Notes: generated by a model not told the origin, from the sequence alone. DNA of 64,000 bases from Pluralibacter sp. UBA7423 (GCA_002470465.1 DKMD01000014.1:98224-162223); one strand, 5' to 3'; shown: positions 48,127 to 58,855, counted from the first letter of the stretch. Numbers and translations: made by a program.

Positions 48127-48893
48127 CAGTGGTTCTCCCTTGAATTATGGTCGCCGGGCAGGCGGGTGATCCGCGCCTGGCGAGCCCGATCTTCATCAAA
48201 CTGTTTAATGGTGGTGTGAACGAAGCCGAGGTGCGCCATCATCGCCTGGCGTGCCCCTTCGGCATCGCCCGCCAGAATGGCATCCAGCACCGCCTGGTGC
48301 TGTTCGGTGAGCTTCGCGAAAACGGGCGGCACGAGATACATCCGCTGGCGGCTCTGCTTCACGGACGATTGCAGCAGGTCGAAGAACCCGCGCATGGTCT
48401 GGAGCAGCACCACGTTGTGTGAGGCTTCGGCGATGGCGAGGTGGAAGCGCACGTCGGCCTGAGAGGCCAGATCCGGATCGTCGCTCAGGGTGGCTTCAAA
48501 GCAGAGGCGGATTTTCTCTTTATCGGCTTCGGTGGCGCGCAGGGCAGCATGCCAGGCGGTGCTGGCCTCTATGGCGTGGCGGGCTTCGAGGATATCGAAA
48601 CTGTAGTCCGGGTCGTCGGCGAGGAGGCTTTTTAGCGGCTGGACGATGTTCTGTTCCGACCAGGGTTCGTGCTGCCAGCGCACGAAGGTTCCGCCGCCGC
48701 GACGGCTTATCAGCAGCCCTTCGCTGACCAGTTTCGCCAGCGCTTCCCGCAGCGAGTTGCGGGAGACGCCAAGCTGTTGTGCGAGCTGGCGTTCGGCGGG
48801 GAGTCGCATCCCCGCCTCCAGCCCTTGTTCTTCAATCAGCGTCCGCACACGGGTTGCAACCTCGTCTGACAGACGCCGGGGTATCACTATCAT
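48126..48893 (-). CDS. lldR: GntR/FadR-family regulator of lactate utilisation LldR
   Basis: A 255-residue regulator with an N-terminal winged helix ([21 protein letters not shown], residues about 29-49) and a C-terminal FCD ligand domain. In E. coli it represses, or with lactate activates, lldPRD by binding two operators. The start overlaps the lldP stop by ATGA. Two matching operators are seen upstream of lldP. Confidence 0.95.
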   Translation of the reverse strand: MIVIPRRLSDEVATRVRTLIEEQGLEAGMRLPAERQLAQQLGVSRNSLREALAKLVSEGLLISRRGGGTFVRWQHEPWSEQNIVQPLKSLLADDPDYSFDILEARHAIEASTAWHAALRATEADKEKIRLCFEATLSDDPDLASQADVRFHLAIAEASHNVVLLQTMRGFFDLLQSSVKQSRQRMYLVPPVFAKLTEQHQAVLDAILAGDAEGARQAMMAHLGFVHTTIKQFDEDRARQARITRLPGDHNSRENH

Positions 48894-50545
48894 GGGATCA
48901 TCCAGGTTAAGACGTAGGCCTGAAGCGTAGTAATCACGCCCACCATACAGGTGAAAATCAGGCTGTGTTTGACCGTAAAGCGGAACAGGTCAGACTCTTT
49001 CCCGACCAGCCCCACCGCCGCACAGGCAATGGCAATGGATTGCGGTGAAATCATCTTTCCGGTTACGCCGCCGGTGGTGTTTGCGGCAACCAGCAGCACG
49101 TCTGAAACGCCAATCTGCTGGGCGGCCGTCGCCTGAAGTGCGGTGAACAGTGCGTTCGATGAGGTATCAGACCCGGTCAGGAACACGCCGAGCCAGCCGA
49201 GGAACGGCGAGAAGAACGGGAATGCGCTGCCGGTATGGGCGAGCGCCAGCGCCAGCGTTGACGACAGCCCGGAATAGTTAGAGATAAACGCGAACGCCAG
49301 CACCATGCCAATGGAGTAAATCGGCAGCGCCAGGTCTTTCAGCGTGTGGCCAAAGGTGACCACCGCATCTTTCGGCTTCATGCGCAGCCAGACCACGGAG
49401 AGCAGTGCGGCGAACAGGATGGCGGTGCCGGTAGCGGAGAACCAGTCAAACTTATAGACGGCTGCATACGGCGTAGCTTCGTGAACCACCGGCGGCATGC
49501 GGGCGACCATTTTGTCGAGGAACGGGACGGAGATATTGACCACCCAGTCGTACAGCGCACCGCCCGGGGCGAACAGCGCTTTAAACGGTGGCACGCTCCA
49601 GATTGTCACCGTCGCGGTCAGGAACAGGAACGGCGACCAGGCGCGAATAATCTGCCCGGCGGTGTATTTTGTACGTGCCAGCGTCATGTCGACCTGCGAA
49701 GCGCCCACATCGCCGAAGCGGAAAATACGCACCGGCTGCCAGCGCTTGAGAAACAGCGTCAGGCACACCAGAGACACCAGCGAGGAGATGATGTCCGGCA
49801 GCTCCGGGCCGATGAAGTTAGAACTGAGGTACTGAGCAATGGCAAATGACCCGCCTGCGACGATCACCGCGGGCCAGGTCTCCTTCACGCCGCGCCAGCC
49901 GTCCATAATCGCCATGATCCAGAACAGCACGATGATTGTCAGGAACGGCAGCTGACGGCCCACCATCTGGCCGATTTCAAAGCTGTCGAGCCCGGTGACC
50001 TGTCCTGCGACCAGAATCGGAATGCCCATCGCGCCAAACGCAACCGGGGCGGTGTTCACAATCAGGCACAGGCCAGCGGCATAAAGCGGATTAAAACCAA
50101 GGCCGACCAGCAGCGCAGCGGTAATCGCCACCGGTGCGCCAAAGCCTGCGGCCCCTTCCAGAAACGCCCCGAAGGAGAAGCCAACGATCAGCATTTGCAG
50201 GCGCTGATCTGGCGTTATCGACAGAATTGATGAGCGGATGATGTCGAACTGCCCGGTCTTCACCGAGATTTTGTAGACGAAAACGGCGGCGATAATGATC
50301 CACGCGATTGGCCACAGCCCATAGAAGAAGCCGTAAACCACGGAGGCCAGGGCATGATCCACCGGCATTTTGTAAAACAGCAGCGCGACAACCAGCGCGA
50401 TGGCGACGGTATAGCTCGCGGCGACGTAGCCCTTCAGCTTGAGCTTAATCAGCGCGAAGAAGAAAAAGAGGATAGGCAGAGCGGCGATCAGGCTCGATAG
50501 CCAGATATTGCCCGCAGGGTCGTAGTTTTGTTGCCAGAGGTTCAT
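48890..50545 (-). CDS. lldP: L-lactate permease LldP
   Basis: A 551-residue inner-membrane H+-coupled permease for lactate and glycolate, near-identical in layout to E. coli LldP ([19 protein letters not shown] start, ending [11 protein letters not shown]). About 14 helices, with the conserved [17 protein letters not shown] loop and [15 protein letters not shown]. The frame is open 22 codons upstream; ATG at 50545 has GGAGACC before it. First gene of the operon. Confidence 0.96.
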   Translation of the reverse strand: MNLWQQNYDPAGNIWLSSLIAALPILFFFFALIKLKLKGYVAASYTVAIALVVALLFYKMPVDHALASVVYGFFYGLWPIAWIIIAAVFVYKISVKTGQFDIIRSSILSITPDQRLQMLIVGFSFGAFLEGAAGFGAPVAITAALLVGLGFNPLYAAGLCLIVNTAPVAFGAMGIPILVAGQVTGLDSFEIGQMVGRQLPFLTIIVLFWIMAIMDGWRGVKETWPAVIVAGGSFAIAQYLSSNFIGPELPDIISSLVSLVCLTLFLKRWQPVRIFRFGDVGASQVDMTLARTKYTAGQIIRAWSPFLFLTATVTIWSVPPFKALFAPGGALYDWVVNISVPFLDKMVARMPPVVHEATPYAAVYKFDWFSATGTAILFAALLSVVWLRMKPKDAVVTFGHTLKDLALPIYSIGMVLAFAFISNYSGLSSTLALALAHTGSAFPFFSPFLGWLGVFLTGSDTSSNALFTALQATAAQQIGVSDVLLVAANTTGGVTGKMISPQSIAIACAAVGLVGKESDLFRFTVKHSLIFTCMVGVITTLQAYVLTWMIP

Positions 50546-50621
50546 GCAGGTCTCCAGAGAACCACTCTGCGTTGAGGCAGGTGAATCTGCGTTCAGCTCT
50601 GCGTCATACATTATGTAAAAG

Positions 50622-50632
50622 TGGTCCTGCCA
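50622..50632. promoter_or_regulatory. Candidate LldR operator, lldP-proximal
   Basis: TGGTCCTGCCA fits the FadR-type half-site rule (T-N-G-T-N3-A-C-N-A) at 10 of 11 positions. It lies 77 bases before the lldP start. Confidence 0.6.
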
Positions 50633-50746
50633 ATATTGTGATGTGAGGGTAATGCCAACGAATGGTTAATCATATGTTGCGTTTAAGCAATGCATATGTT
50701 TCTTGAGTTGCGGGTTCTGTGAAGGGATGGGCAGATTAGGTTGGGA

Positions 50747-50759
50747 TTGGTAGGGCCAA
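50747..50759. promoter_or_regulatory. Candidate LldR operator, distal
   Basis: TTGGTAGGGCCAA, an inverted repeat of the same type, centred 126 bases from the proximal site. E. coli LldR is known to bind two operators about 127 bases apart that flank the promoter, so the spacing supports both sites. Confidence 0.65.
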
Positions 50760-50778
50760 TTTGATGGTGGCAATCTGA

Positions 50779-51020
50779 GCCCCTCACCCTAACCCTCTCC
50801 CCAAAGGGGCGAGGGGACTGAATGGTGCGGCGCTAAGCCCTTTTCCCGGCAGGACGAGGGAACGGAATGGTGCAGCGTTAAGCACTCAGCGCAGGAGGGG
50901 CGCTGAATGACAGGGTATTGGATTCCCTAAAGGAGCCAGGAACAAAAAAGGGGTCGGGGGATTGAGTCGGGCAGGTATTTCTCCCTCTCCCCTTTGGGGA
51001 GAGGGCCGGGGTGAGGGGGA
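50779..51020. repeat. CCCTCTCCC repeats between lldP and yibL
   Basis: Copies at about 50779-50818 (with CCCTCTCCCCAAAGGGGCGA) and 50983-51020 (CTCCCTCTCCCCTTTGGGGA). The stretch between them shows no gene. The second copy ends about 18 bases from the yibL stop and may end its transcript. Confidence 0.78.
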
Positions 51021-51038
51021 TTTTATCTCCAGCGAAAA

Positions 51039-51401
51039 TCAGAACTCCGTCTTCGCAAACCCGGTCATTTCCTGCAGGCCCATCTCGCGGCCCAGGGCGG
51101 TCATCGGGTGAACCACCACCAGACCTCGGACGGATTTCTTCAGCTTGCCCATATCGGCCTGCTCTTTTTTAGTGATGGCGCGGCGGAACGGCAGGTTTGC
51201 CAGCTTCTGCGCCTCTTTGCTCAGCTTCTGAGTATGCACTACGCGCAGGCGGGCGATTTCGGTTTCCAGCGTCTCTTTCTCTTTTTCGAGTTCGGCGTAC
51301 TTCTCGGCATCATCAACCAGAGAAAGGGTTGGCTGCTGGTGGCGGATGGCGTCCAGGCGGTCGCTCAGGCGTTTGATTTCGTTCTTTTCGATTTCTTTCA
51401 T
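51039..51401 (-). CDS. yibL: YibL, DUF2810 ribosome-associated protein
   Basis: A 120-residue, highly charged helical protein, same length as E. coli YibL. It opens with a coiled coil ([40 protein letters not shown]) and ends [18 protein letters not shown]. Reported to associate with ribosomes in E. coli; mechanism unclear. The open frame continues 68 codons upstream, but the family start is at 51401. Divergent from yibT. Confidence 0.9.
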   Translation of the reverse strand: MKEIEKNEIKRLSDRLDAIRHQQPTLSLVDDAEKYAELEKEKETLETEIARLRVVHTQKLSKEAQKLANLPFRRAITKKEQADMGKLKKSVRGLVVVHPMTALGREMGLQEMTGFAKTEF

Positions 51402-51672
51402 GGTTGCGGTTTTAATCAGTAAAAGGGGTTCAATGCTCAATAGTATGCGCGGTGAGCGTCGTTCCTGATAGTCAATTATCGCTATTCGAACGATTACGCC
51501 GGGCTTTAATGCGCAAGCATCATGCATAAGATATTGAAAAATAAGTTTAATTTGTGAAGTGTCTGCGCGATCGCATTTTTGCCTCTTAACCACACAAAAA
51601 AGCACATTTTCCCCAACGTCTGCGAGGGGGGTTGGCCAGTCTTAAAGGAGACAACCGTAAAGGAGGTGTGTG

Positions 51673-51897
51673 ATGGCTAAGTTGGGCGAGAACGTACCGG
51701 GAATCCTCGATAAAGCGGTGGATTTCATGGCCTCCAGCCAGGCGTTTATGGAGTACCTGAAAAAATCCCCACGCATTAACCGCGTCCCTGAACAAATTCC
51801 GGAGGAAAAAGCCGCACTGTTTCGTGAACGACTGGACTATTACAGGAACCTGTATAAACCGATGTGCGAGCAGGAAGAGAGCGAAAGCGAGAGCTGA
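51673..51897 (+). CDS. yibT: YibT, small conserved protein
   Basis: A 74-residue protein matching E. coli YibT ([28 protein letters not shown]). The C terminus is acidic (EQEESESES). Ribosome site AAAGGAGG 7 bases before the ATG. Function unknown. Its end is 5 bases from that of the convergent mtlR. Confidence 0.87.
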   Translation: MAKLGENVPGILDKAVDFMASSQAFMEYLKKSPRINRVPEQIPEEKAALFRERLDYYRNLYKPMCEQEESESES

Positions 51898-51902
51898 ACG
51901 TA

Positions 51903-52496
51903 TTACTTCTGAAAGGCTTTTTTCAGGCTGATCCGTGAAATCAGCTCTGTGAGGGAGAGCACCATCGTTGAGCGAACCATCTGCTGATAGCGCTGTTTTT
52001 GCATGGCGTAGAATTCGGCATCGCTGGTGTCAAAAACGGGCTGCGGCGGCAGGGCGCTAACGCAGTGCAGTTCGCCAAAGGGCCCCAGAATTTCATCGTC
52101 GGTGAAAGCGTATTCGCTGCCGTCGTGATTCAGCTCTTCGCGCAGCGCCATCAGCAGCTCGGCGTCTTCGTACTCCGCACGGCTTATCACGCCGAGGCCG
52201 TAGATAAGCTTCAGGCGCACCGACAGATCGCCCAGCGGACCTTCGCCGTCCAGCAACGGTTCCACTGCGTATTTCACCGCGTAATCGTCTTTGCGGAAGA
52301 CCTGAAGCACCAGCATGTTCACCGCCTCGGTTAACAGCTCAACGGCGGCGATCAGAAAGCTTCGTACGGTTTTGCCAGCATTCAGACGCTCAAGCACACG
52401 GTTTTCAAAGGCTTGCGTTTGTTCCATTATTGCCTGCATATCTGACAATCTTTTGTTGAGGTGCTGCTCAATGAGCAGCACCGGGTCCTGCATCAT
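51903..52496 (-). CDS. mtlR: Mannitol operon repressor MtlR
   Basis: A 197-residue all-helical MtlR-family protein ([53 protein letters not shown]). It represses mtlADR, although it lacks a classic DNA-binding domain. The start overlaps the mtlD stop (ATGATG); either Met is possible. The extreme N terminus differs from E. coli. Confidence 0.94.
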   Translation of the reverse strand: MMQDPVLLIEQHLNKRLSDMQAIMEQTQAFENRVLERLNAGKTVRSFLIAAVELLTEAVNMLVLQVFRKDDYAVKYAVEPLLDGEGPLGDLSVRLKLIYGLGVISRAEYEDAELLMALREELNHDGSEYAFTDDEILGPFGELHCVSALPPQPVFDTSDAEFYAMQKQRYQQMVRSTMVLSLTELISRISLKKAFQK

Positions 52497-53641
52497 GCGC
52501 TCGCTTTATAGGCCGCGACCGCCTGAGCGACCACATCGCTGTTGGCATCCAGTCCGGAGACCTGCGCCAGTGCGGCCTGTGGGCCTTTCTCGTCGATAAG
52601 CGCAGCCAGTTCCTGTGCCTGCGGATCCTGTTCGCTGCGATAGTGCATCGCGCTGGCAATGCCTTTCACCAGATTGTCGTGCGGCAGGCCGTATTCCAGC
52701 GTACCGAGCAGCGGCTTAATCAGGCGATCGCCCGCGCTCAGCTTACGCAGCGGCTGGCGGCCCACGCGCTCAACGTCATCTTTCAGATACGGGTTCTCAA
52801 AGCGACCGAGGATTTTCTGGATGTAGGCGGCATGTTTATCGGCATCAAAACCGTAACGCTTGATCAGCACCGCGCCGCTCTCGTCCATCGCGCCTTTCAC
52901 TACGGCACGGATGTTGTTATCAAGAATGGCGTCGCGGATGGTCTGATGGCCCGCCTGCTTACCGAGGTACGCGGTTATAGCATGCCCGGTGTTCAGGGTG
53001 AAGAGTTTGCGTTCCACAAATGCCATCAGGTTATCCGTTAATTCCATGCCGGGGATGTTTGGCAGCGCGCCTTTGAACTGGGTCTTGTCGACAATCCATT
53101 CGCTGAAGGTTTCCACGGTCACTTCCAGCGGGTCGTTAGTGGCGGACTCTGACGGCGGCACGATGCGGTCAACGGCGGAGTCAACGAAGCCCACGTGCTC
53201 TGCAACCCACGCTTTATCTTCTTCTGCCAGTGCGGCTTCAACGTGGCCCTTCAGCTGCGTGGTACCGCGCACCATGTTTTCACAGGCGATGATGTTCAGC
53301 GGCACGTCGTTGCCCGCGGCTTTACGTTTCGCCAGGCCTTTGGCAATCGCCGGCGCGATGCGCTCAAGCACAACCGGGCCGACGGCGGTGGTTACCAGGT
53401 CGACCTGGGCAACCAGATCAACCACATCGTCGCCGATGCTGCTGACCGCGTTCACGCCGGAGACGGTCTCCACCTGCTCGTTTTCACCGACCACATGCAC
53501 CTGATAGCTATGACGCGCATTCAGGGCATCCAGCACCACTTGATTCACATCGGCGAACGTCAGCGTAATACCTGCATCGGCCAGCAGTTTGCCGATAAAG
53601 CCACGTCCGATATTACCTGCGCCAAAATGTAATGCTTTCAT
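52493..53641 (-). CDS. mtlD: Mannitol-1-phosphate 5-dehydrogenase
   Basis: A 382-residue NAD-dependent enzyme making fructose-6-phosphate from mannitol-1-phosphate. The Rossmann motif is [12 protein letters not shown] at residues 5-16; the catalytic helix has [15 protein letters not shown]. coli length. The frame is open 23 codons upstream, but M at 53641 is the family start. It is separated from mtlA by 114 bases with a degenerate CCCTCTCCC repeat. Confidence 0.96.
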   Translation of the reverse strand: MKALHFGAGNIGRGFIGKLLADAGITLTFADVNQVVLDALNARHSYQVHVVGENEQVETVSGVNAVSSIGDDVVDLVAQVDLVTTAVGPVVLERIAPAIAKGLAKRKAAGNDVPLNIIACENMVRGTTQLKGHVEAALAEEDKAWVAEHVGFVDSAVDRIVPPSESATNDPLEVTVETFSEWIVDKTQFKGALPNIPGMELTDNLMAFVERKLFTLNTGHAITAYLGKQAGHQTIRDAILDNNIRAVVKGAMDESGAVLIKRYGFDADKHAAYIQKILGRFENPYLKDDVERVGRQPLRKLSAGDRLIKPLLGTLEYGLPHDNLVKGIASAMHYRSEQDPQAQELAALIDEKGPQAALAQVSGLDANSDVVAQAVAAYKASA

Positions 53642-53701
53642 AGTGTTAACCTTCATCAATGTTTTTACCCGAGAGGGCTCGGGTGAGGGACGGCGAGTGA
53701 T

Positions 53702-53748
53702 TCCCCTCACCCGAACCCTCTCCCCGCGCGGAGCACGAGAAGAGGGAG
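53702..53748. repeat. CCCTCTCCC repeat between mtlA and mtlD
   Basis: CCCCTCACCCGAACCCTCTC then CCCGCGCGGAGCACGAGAAGA, a diverged member of the family. It lies inside an operon and might attenuate or stabilise the mtlA part of the message. Confidence 0.65.
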
Positions 53749-53755
53749 GGAGAAC

Positions 53756-55678
53756 TTACCCGGCTTTGTTACCGGAAATCAGGGCCAGCACTTCTGCAAC
53801 GCTGTTGGTGGTTGCCAGACGCTCAATAACGGATTCATCGTCCAGCGCGTTGGTCAGGCTGGTGATGACGTGGATGTGTTCGTTATTGCGGGCCGCGATA
53901 CCAATGACCAGGCGGGCAATGTCGTCCGGCTCATCGCCAAACTTCACGCCATCCGGGTACTGGCAGAATACCACACCCGTTTTCAGCACACGGTCTTTGG
54001 CTTCGATGGTGCCGTGTGGAACCGCGATGGACTCACCCAGGTAGGTTGGGGTCAGTTTTTCACGCTCCAGCATTGCTTCCACGTATTCCGGCTCAACATA
54101 GCCGCCTTTCACCAGCTGCTCACCGGCGAAGCGGATGGCTTCTTCTTTGCTGAAGGCTTTGCAGCCGAGGAAGATGTTTTCCGCGCCGAGCTTGAACAGA
54201 TGACTGTCGTCCTGCTCGAAGCTGCCCTGCAGGGTTTCGCGCACTTTCACTTCGTTATCTTCATGACGCTGTGCCGCCACCAGACGCTCGGTCAGGCTGG
54301 TGTAGAGGCCGCTGTCGAGGAAGTTGGTCAGCGAGATGTGCTGAGCCTGCGGCACCTGGCGCATTGCACGCTCGGTCAGGTCGCGGTGAGTGATCACCAG
54401 GTCGACGTCCGGCGGCAGGTTGTTGATCGCGCTGTTGGTAACGGAGATGTTGGTGAGACCCGCATCCGCGACTTTCTTACGCAGCACGCCTGCACCCATT
54501 GCGCTGGAGCCCATACCGGCATCGCAGGCAACGATGATTTTGCGCACGTGGCTCAGATCGTTGGTCACATCGCCCGCCGTCAGCGGCGATGCTGCACCTT
54601 TAGACTCGGCTTTCATGTCCTGCATACGACGGGTTGCCGCTTCGATATCGTCTTCTTCTTTTACCTTGCTGGTTTTCAGCAGGATGGAAGAGACCACGAA
54701 GGAGACCGCCATGGCTGCAAAGATAGCCGCGATGTTGGCGAAGTATGCGCCTTTCGGGGTCATTGCCAGTACTGCCAGGATAGAACCTGGGGAAGCCGGA
54801 GACACCAGGCCACCGTTCAGCACGCTCAGGGTGAACACGCCGGTCATACCGCCGAGGATAACGGCCAGGATCAGACGTGGGTTCATCAGCACATACGGGA
54901 AGTAAATTTCGTGGATACCGCCCAGGAAGTGGATGATAGCCGCGCCGCCTGCGGACTGTTTCGCGCTACCGCGACCGAAGAACATGTACGCCAGCAGGAC
55001 GCCCATACCCGGACCCGGGTTCGCTTCAATCAGGAAGAAGATGGACTTGCCGAGGTCATGAGACTGCTGAATGCCCAGCGGCGAGAAGATACCGTGGTTG
55101 ATGGCGTTGTTGAGGAACAGGATTTTCGCCGGTTCAACAAAGATGGATGCCAGCGGCAGCATGTCGTGGGCAACCATGAAGTTAACGCCCGCCGCCAGAA
55201 GTTTGGACAGCACTTCAACCGCAGGACCAATGCCGAGGAACGCCAGAATGGCGAGGATCATCCCGATGATACCGGCGGAGAAGTTGTTCACCAGCATTTC
55301 GAAACCGGACTTGATCTTGCCGTCTACCCAGACGTCGAAGCGTTTAATCGCCCAGCCGCCCAGAGGACCGGCGATCATCGCGCCGAGGAACATCGGCATA
55401 TCGGCGCCGACGATAACGCCCATGGTGGTAATCGCACCAACCACGCCACCGCGGTCACCGCCAACCAGACGACCACCGGTATAACCGATGAGCAGCGGCA
55501 GCAGATAGGTAATCATTGGGCCGACAAGCTTCGCCAGCGTTTCGTTTGGCAGCCACCCTGTTGGAATGAATAACGCGGTAATGATACCCCACGCGATAAA
55601 CGCGCCGATATTTGGCATTACCATGTTGCTGAGGAAGCGACCAAAGCTTTGCACCTTGATCTTGAAATCGGATGACAT
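53756..55678 (-). CDS. mtlA: Mannitol-specific PTS EIICBA
   Basis: A 640-residue PTS permease (E. coli 637). EIIC (about residues 1-345) has the transport motif GGIHEIYFPYVLMNP; EIIB follows with the phospho-Cys in VACDAGMGSSAMGAG (about 387); EIIA carries the phospho-His in AVPHGTIEAKDRV (about 556). It imports and phosphorylates mannitol. First gene of mtlADR. Its upstream region holds several CRP sites, indicating strong catabolite control. Confidence 0.97.
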   Translation of the reverse strand: MSSDFKIKVQSFGRFLSNMVMPNIGAFIAWGIITALFIPTGWLPNETLAKLVGPMITYLLPLLIGYTGGRLVGGDRGGVVGAITTMGVIVGADMPMFLGAMIAGPLGGWAIKRFDVWVDGKIKSGFEMLVNNFSAGIIGMILAILAFLGIGPAVEVLSKLLAAGVNFMVAHDMLPLASIFVEPAKILFLNNAINHGIFSPLGIQQSHDLGKSIFFLIEANPGPGMGVLLAYMFFGRGSAKQSAGGAAIIHFLGGIHEIYFPYVLMNPRLILAVILGGMTGVFTLSVLNGGLVSPASPGSILAVLAMTPKGAYFANIAAIFAAMAVSFVVSSILLKTSKVKEEDDIEAATRRMQDMKAESKGAASPLTAGDVTNDLSHVRKIIVACDAGMGSSAMGAGVLRKKVADAGLTNISVTNSAINNLPPDVDLVITHRDLTERAMRQVPQAQHISLTNFLDSGLYTSLTERLVAAQRHEDNEVKVRETLQGSFEQDDSHLFKLGAENIFLGCKAFSKEEAIRFAGEQLVKGGYVEPEYVEAMLEREKLTPTYLGESIAVPHGTIEAKDRVLKTGVVFCQYPDGVKFGDEPDDIARLVIGIAARNNEHIHVITSLTNALDDESVIERLATTNSVAEVLALISGNKAG

Positions 55679-55822
55679 AACAACACCCCTTCTTATGTGT
55701 TTGCTGACGCGCGGGAATGAAGCCCGAGGTTTCTTGTTAATTGGCGGCGGAAATAGCCGGACCCTGTAGATGATGCGAAATCTGGCACTGAATCGATAAA
55801 CTGTCCAGCGCGCGCCCCTTGG

Positions 55823-55837
55823 TGTGATCTAAGTCAC
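55823..55837. promoter_or_regulatory. CRP site 1 upstream of mtlA
   Basis: TGTGA-TCTAAG-TCAC(G), about 145 bases upstream of mtlA. Confidence 0.7.
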
Positions 55838-55866
55838 GTTAATATAGGGTGTCATGCCGTAATTGA

Positions 55867-55882
55867 AGTGATCATCGTCACA
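55867..55882. promoter_or_regulatory. CRP site 2 upstream of mtlA
   Basis: AGTGA-TCATCG-TCACA, one mismatch to the half-site rule. Confidence 0.65.
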
Positions 55883-55937
55883 AAATGGGTGTGTAAAAAA
55901 AGTACTAAGCGCAAAAAATCGCCCCGACAAGGCTGTT

Positions 55938-55957
55938 AATGTGATGTTAATCACATT
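55938..55957. promoter_or_regulatory. CRP site 3 upstream of mtlA
   Basis: AATGTGATGTTAATCACATT, a perfectly symmetric TGTGA-N6-TCACA with extended AA/TT ends; the strongest of the four. Confidence 0.8.
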
Positions 55958-55983
55958 TATGCGGCGATGCTTTGTTGTTAATG

Positions 55984-55999
55984 TGTGACTGGAATCACA
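55984..55999. promoter_or_regulatory. CRP site 4 between mtlA and yibF
   Basis: TGTGA-CTGGAA-TCACA. E. coli mtlA is known for multiple CRP sites, so the array is conserved. The remaining part of this 520-base gap shows no gene. Confidence 0.75.
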
Positions 56000-56201
56000 A
56001 TATATTTTCATCCGGAGAACGCCGATTGTGACCCGGCGCAAACTCTTCTCCGCACCGGGCAACGCCTTGTAACTCCCTTACAGTGCCTCGTTTTTTATTC
56101 TTCACCCGATTGTTGGCATAAAGATGACAATTTCACTGCCAACCCGAACCTGCCAGGTCATACTGAAGGATTCTCTTTTTGTTGGCGAAAAGGACAGAGT
56201 G

Positions 56202-56810
56202 ATGAAACTGATTGGCAGCTATACCAGCCCGTTTGTGCGCAAGATTTCCGTTCTCCTGCTGGAGAAGGGCATCGCGTTCGAGTTTATCAATGAGATGCCG
56301 TATAACGCGGTAAACGGCGTGGCGAAGTATAACCCGCTGGGGAAAGTCCCTGCGCTGGTCACCGACGACGGCGAATGCTGGTACGACTCACCGATCATTG
56401 CGCAATACATTGAGCTACTGGATATTGCGCCTGCGCTGGTGCCGCGCGATGCCAAAGCCGCGCTGCACGTGCGTCAGCTGGAGTCCCTTGCCGATGGCAT
56501 TATGGACGCCGGGCTGGTTTCAGTGCGCGAACAGGCGCGCCCGGCGGCACAGCAATCCCCCGACGAGCTTCTTCGCCAGCGCGAGAAAATCAGCCGTGGT
56601 CTGGACGCGCTGGAAGGATTTGCCGCGGACGGTACGCTGAAAGCCGATGAGCTGAATCTGGCAACCATTGCCGTCGCCTGTGCCGTGGGATATCTCAATT
56701 TTCGTCATATCTCGCCGGGCTGGTGCGCCACTCGACCGCATCTGGTCAGGCTGGTGGAAGCCCTCTTCCAGCGCGACAGCTTTGCCCGCACCGAGCCGCC
56801 TAAAGCCTGA
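56202..56810 (+). CDS. yibF: YibF, glutathione S-transferase-like protein
   Basis: A 202-residue GST-fold protein identical in length to E. coli YibF. N-terminal thioredoxin-like domain ([20 protein letters not shown], with Ser9 in the usual catalytic position; [20 protein letters not shown]) and helical C domain. Binds glutathione in E. coli, with weak or unknown enzyme activity. The frame opens 26 codons earlier, but the ATG at 56202 fits the family. Confidence 0.93.
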   Translation: MKLIGSYTSPFVRKISVLLLEKGIAFEFINEMPYNAVNGVAKYNPLGKVPALVTDDGECWYDSPIIAQYIELLDIAPALVPRDAKAALHVRQLESLADGIMDAGLVSVREQARPAAQQSPDELLRQREKISRGLDALEGFAADGTLKADELNLATIAVACAVGYLNFRHISPGWCATRPHLVRLVEALFQRDSFARTEPPKA

Positions 56811-57181
56811 AGTGAAGGTTTCCCTCTCTTTCCGGAGAGGGAGCCAGCCCTCTTTTATATTCATAAAATGAATATAAACATTATTGTTTATGTATGATCT
56901 TTCTTAATGAAAACGCACCACGCAAGAATATATTTTCCCGGCTGATTGTCTTTTAAGGTGATTTCCCTTCGTTATATTGTGGGTGATTTTGCTTATATAA
57001 GAATTTTCATGCTCAATGGTTAAATATCACATTGCGAATAATCTTAAGGCTAAATGAGTTTGGCTTTTGGGCCTGTTTTAAAGCCGATAAAGATATTCCA
57101 AATAATGTCTGAGTGTGTTGAAATGTGCCGTGAGCGTACAAAATAAAAACAGCATAACAAAATATCTATCAGGATTTCAGG
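56811..57181. other. Intergenic region before the cdiB-like gene
   Basis: A short hairpin TCCCTCTC/GAGAGGGA (56821-56842), probably a relic of the CCCTCTCCC family or the yibF terminator, is followed by AT-rich sequence with no gene. It must contain the cdiBA promoter; TATAAT-like hexamers are common here and I make no single call. Confidence 0.5.
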
Positions 57182-58843
57182 ATGAAAGCGTTTCGCCTGC
57201 TGGGGGCTTTATTGGTCGTCAGCCAGCCCGTGTTTGCAGCCCCTTTGTCACCCGCTGACAGAGACACTATCGATCAACAGCAGCAGCAATTATTGCGGCA
57301 GAACCAGCAACAGCGAGAGTCGCTGGAGCGCGCCACGCCCATTGTCCGCCCGGCAGCGCCGGTACTGCCTGCCACGCCATCGGGGCCCTGTTTTACCATC
57401 CAGCGCATAGTGCTGGATGGCTCTACGCTGATAGACGAACGCCAGCAGCAAAAATTAGTGCAGCCCTGGCAAGGCCAGTGCCTGGATATGGCACGAATTA
57501 ATGAACTCACTAATAACGTTTCCGACTGGTACATCAGCAGAGGATATATCACCAGCCGCGCTTTTCTGACCGAACAGGATTTACGCTCAGGGGAATTACG
57601 CTTAGCCATTCTGGAAGGAAAGCTTGAGAAGATCCGCATGGACGGCGCGCCAGAGCGCGAGCTGAAAATGGCCTTCCCGGGTCTCCAGGGCAAAATTCTT
57701 AACCTGCGTGATATTGAACAAGGCATGGAGCAAATTAACCGCACGCGCACCACGCCTGTTCAGATTGAAATATTGCCGGCTGATAAGCAGGGCTGGTCTG
57801 TGGTGCATCTGACCGCCACGCCGGAATTTCCCCTTTCGGCCTCCGTGAGCTTCGATAACAGTGGACAAAAAAGCACGGGCGTCGGGCAGATTAACGGCGG
57901 GCTGACCGGTAACAATTTGCTGGGTCTGGCCGACAGCTGGTTCGTCAGCGGCGGGCGCAGCAGCGCGTTTTCGCATTCAAAAGATGCACAAAATTTTGCG
58001 GCGGGCGTCAGCGTACCCTACGGCTACAGCCTGCTGGATTACAGCTACAGCTGGAATAACTACCTCAGCACTATCGATAACAACGGCTACCTCTGGCGCT
58101 CGAGCGGCGATACCGAAACGCACCGCGTGAATCTGTCGCACGTGCTGTTCCGTAACGGTGATATCAAAACGGGCGTCTCCCTGGGCCTGAGCCACCGCAT
58201 CAACCGCAACTATCTCGACGATGTTCTGCTGGAAAGCAGCAGCCGCAAGCTCACCAGCCTGCTGTTTGGCCTGAACCACACCCAGAAGATGTTCGGCGGC
58301 GTGGCAACCTTTAACCCGACCTTCAGCCGCGGTATGCCGTGGCTCGGTGCTGAAAGCGACGGCAGCAAAAACGGTGATTTACCGAAAGCGCAGTTCCGCA
58401 AATGGAGCCTCAACGCCAGCTTCCAGCGCCCGGTGGCTGAAAATCTGTGGTGGCTGGCGAGCGCCTATGGGCAATGGTCGCCGGACCGCCTCTACGGCAG
58501 CGAACGTATGACCATCGGCGGCGAAAGCTCGGTGCGCGGGTTTAAAGAGCAAACCATTTCCGGCGATAACGGCACCTACTGGCGAAACGAACTCAACTAC
58601 ACCCTGTTCACGCTACCGGTCATCGGCCAGGTCAGCGCGCTGGCGGCCCTCGACGGCGGCTGGCTGCACTCCGACAGGCTGGATCGCTATTCCGCGGGCA
58701 CCCTCTGGGGCTCGGCCGCCGGACTCAGTACCGCCAATGGCCACGTTTCCAGCGCGTTCACCGTTGGGCTGCCTCTCGTATACCCGGACTGGCTCGGCCC
58801 GGATCACGTCACTGTTTACTACCGCGTTGCCGTCGCGTTTTAA
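57182..58843 (+). CDS. cdiB: Two-partner secretion transporter (CdiB/ShlB/FhaC type)
   Basis: A 553-residue outer-membrane TpsB protein of the Omp85 superfamily. Signal peptide MKAFRLLGALLVVSQPVFA; a Gln-rich linker (DQQQQQLLRQNQQQRES) forms the plug helix; two POTRA domains begin near PCFTIQRIVLDGSTLI (about residue 70) and cover to about 215; the 16-stranded barrel follows, with the conserved lid-loop segment VRGFKEQTISGDNG and the C-terminal strand VTVYYRVAVAF. It exports the neighbouring giant exoprotein. The name cdiB rests on the partner. Confidence 0.88.
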   Translation: MKAFRLLGALLVVSQPVFAAPLSPADRDTIDQQQQQLLRQNQQQRESLERATPIVRPAAPVLPATPSGPCFTIQRIVLDGSTLIDERQQQKLVQPWQGQCLDMARINELTNNVSDWYISRGYITSRAFLTEQDLRSGELRLAILEGKLEKIRMDGAPERELKMAFPGLQGKILNLRDIEQGMEQINRTRTTPVQIEILPADKQGWSVVHLTATPEFPLSASVSFDNSGQKSTGVGQINGGLTGNNLLGLADSWFVSGGRSSAFSHSKDAQNFAAGVSVPYGYSLLDYSYSWNNYLSTIDNNGYLWRSSGDTETHRVNLSHVLFRNGDIKTGVSLGLSHRINRNYLDDVLLESSSRKLTSLLFGLNHTQKMFGGVATFNPTFSRGMPWLGAESDGSKNGDLPKAQFRKWSLNASFQRPVAENLWWLASAYGQWSPDRLYGSERMTIGGESSVRGFKEQTISGDNGTYWRNELNYTLFTLPVIGQVSALAALDGGWLHSDRLDRYSAGTLWGSAAGLSTANGHVSSAFTVGLPLVYPDWLGPDHVTVYYRVAVAF

Positions 58844-58855
58844 GGGATTATCGTC

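Noticed and set aside
53870-55573. 567-codon + strand frame opposite mtlA
   Set aside because: Complement of mtlA; H/R/Q-rich shadow.
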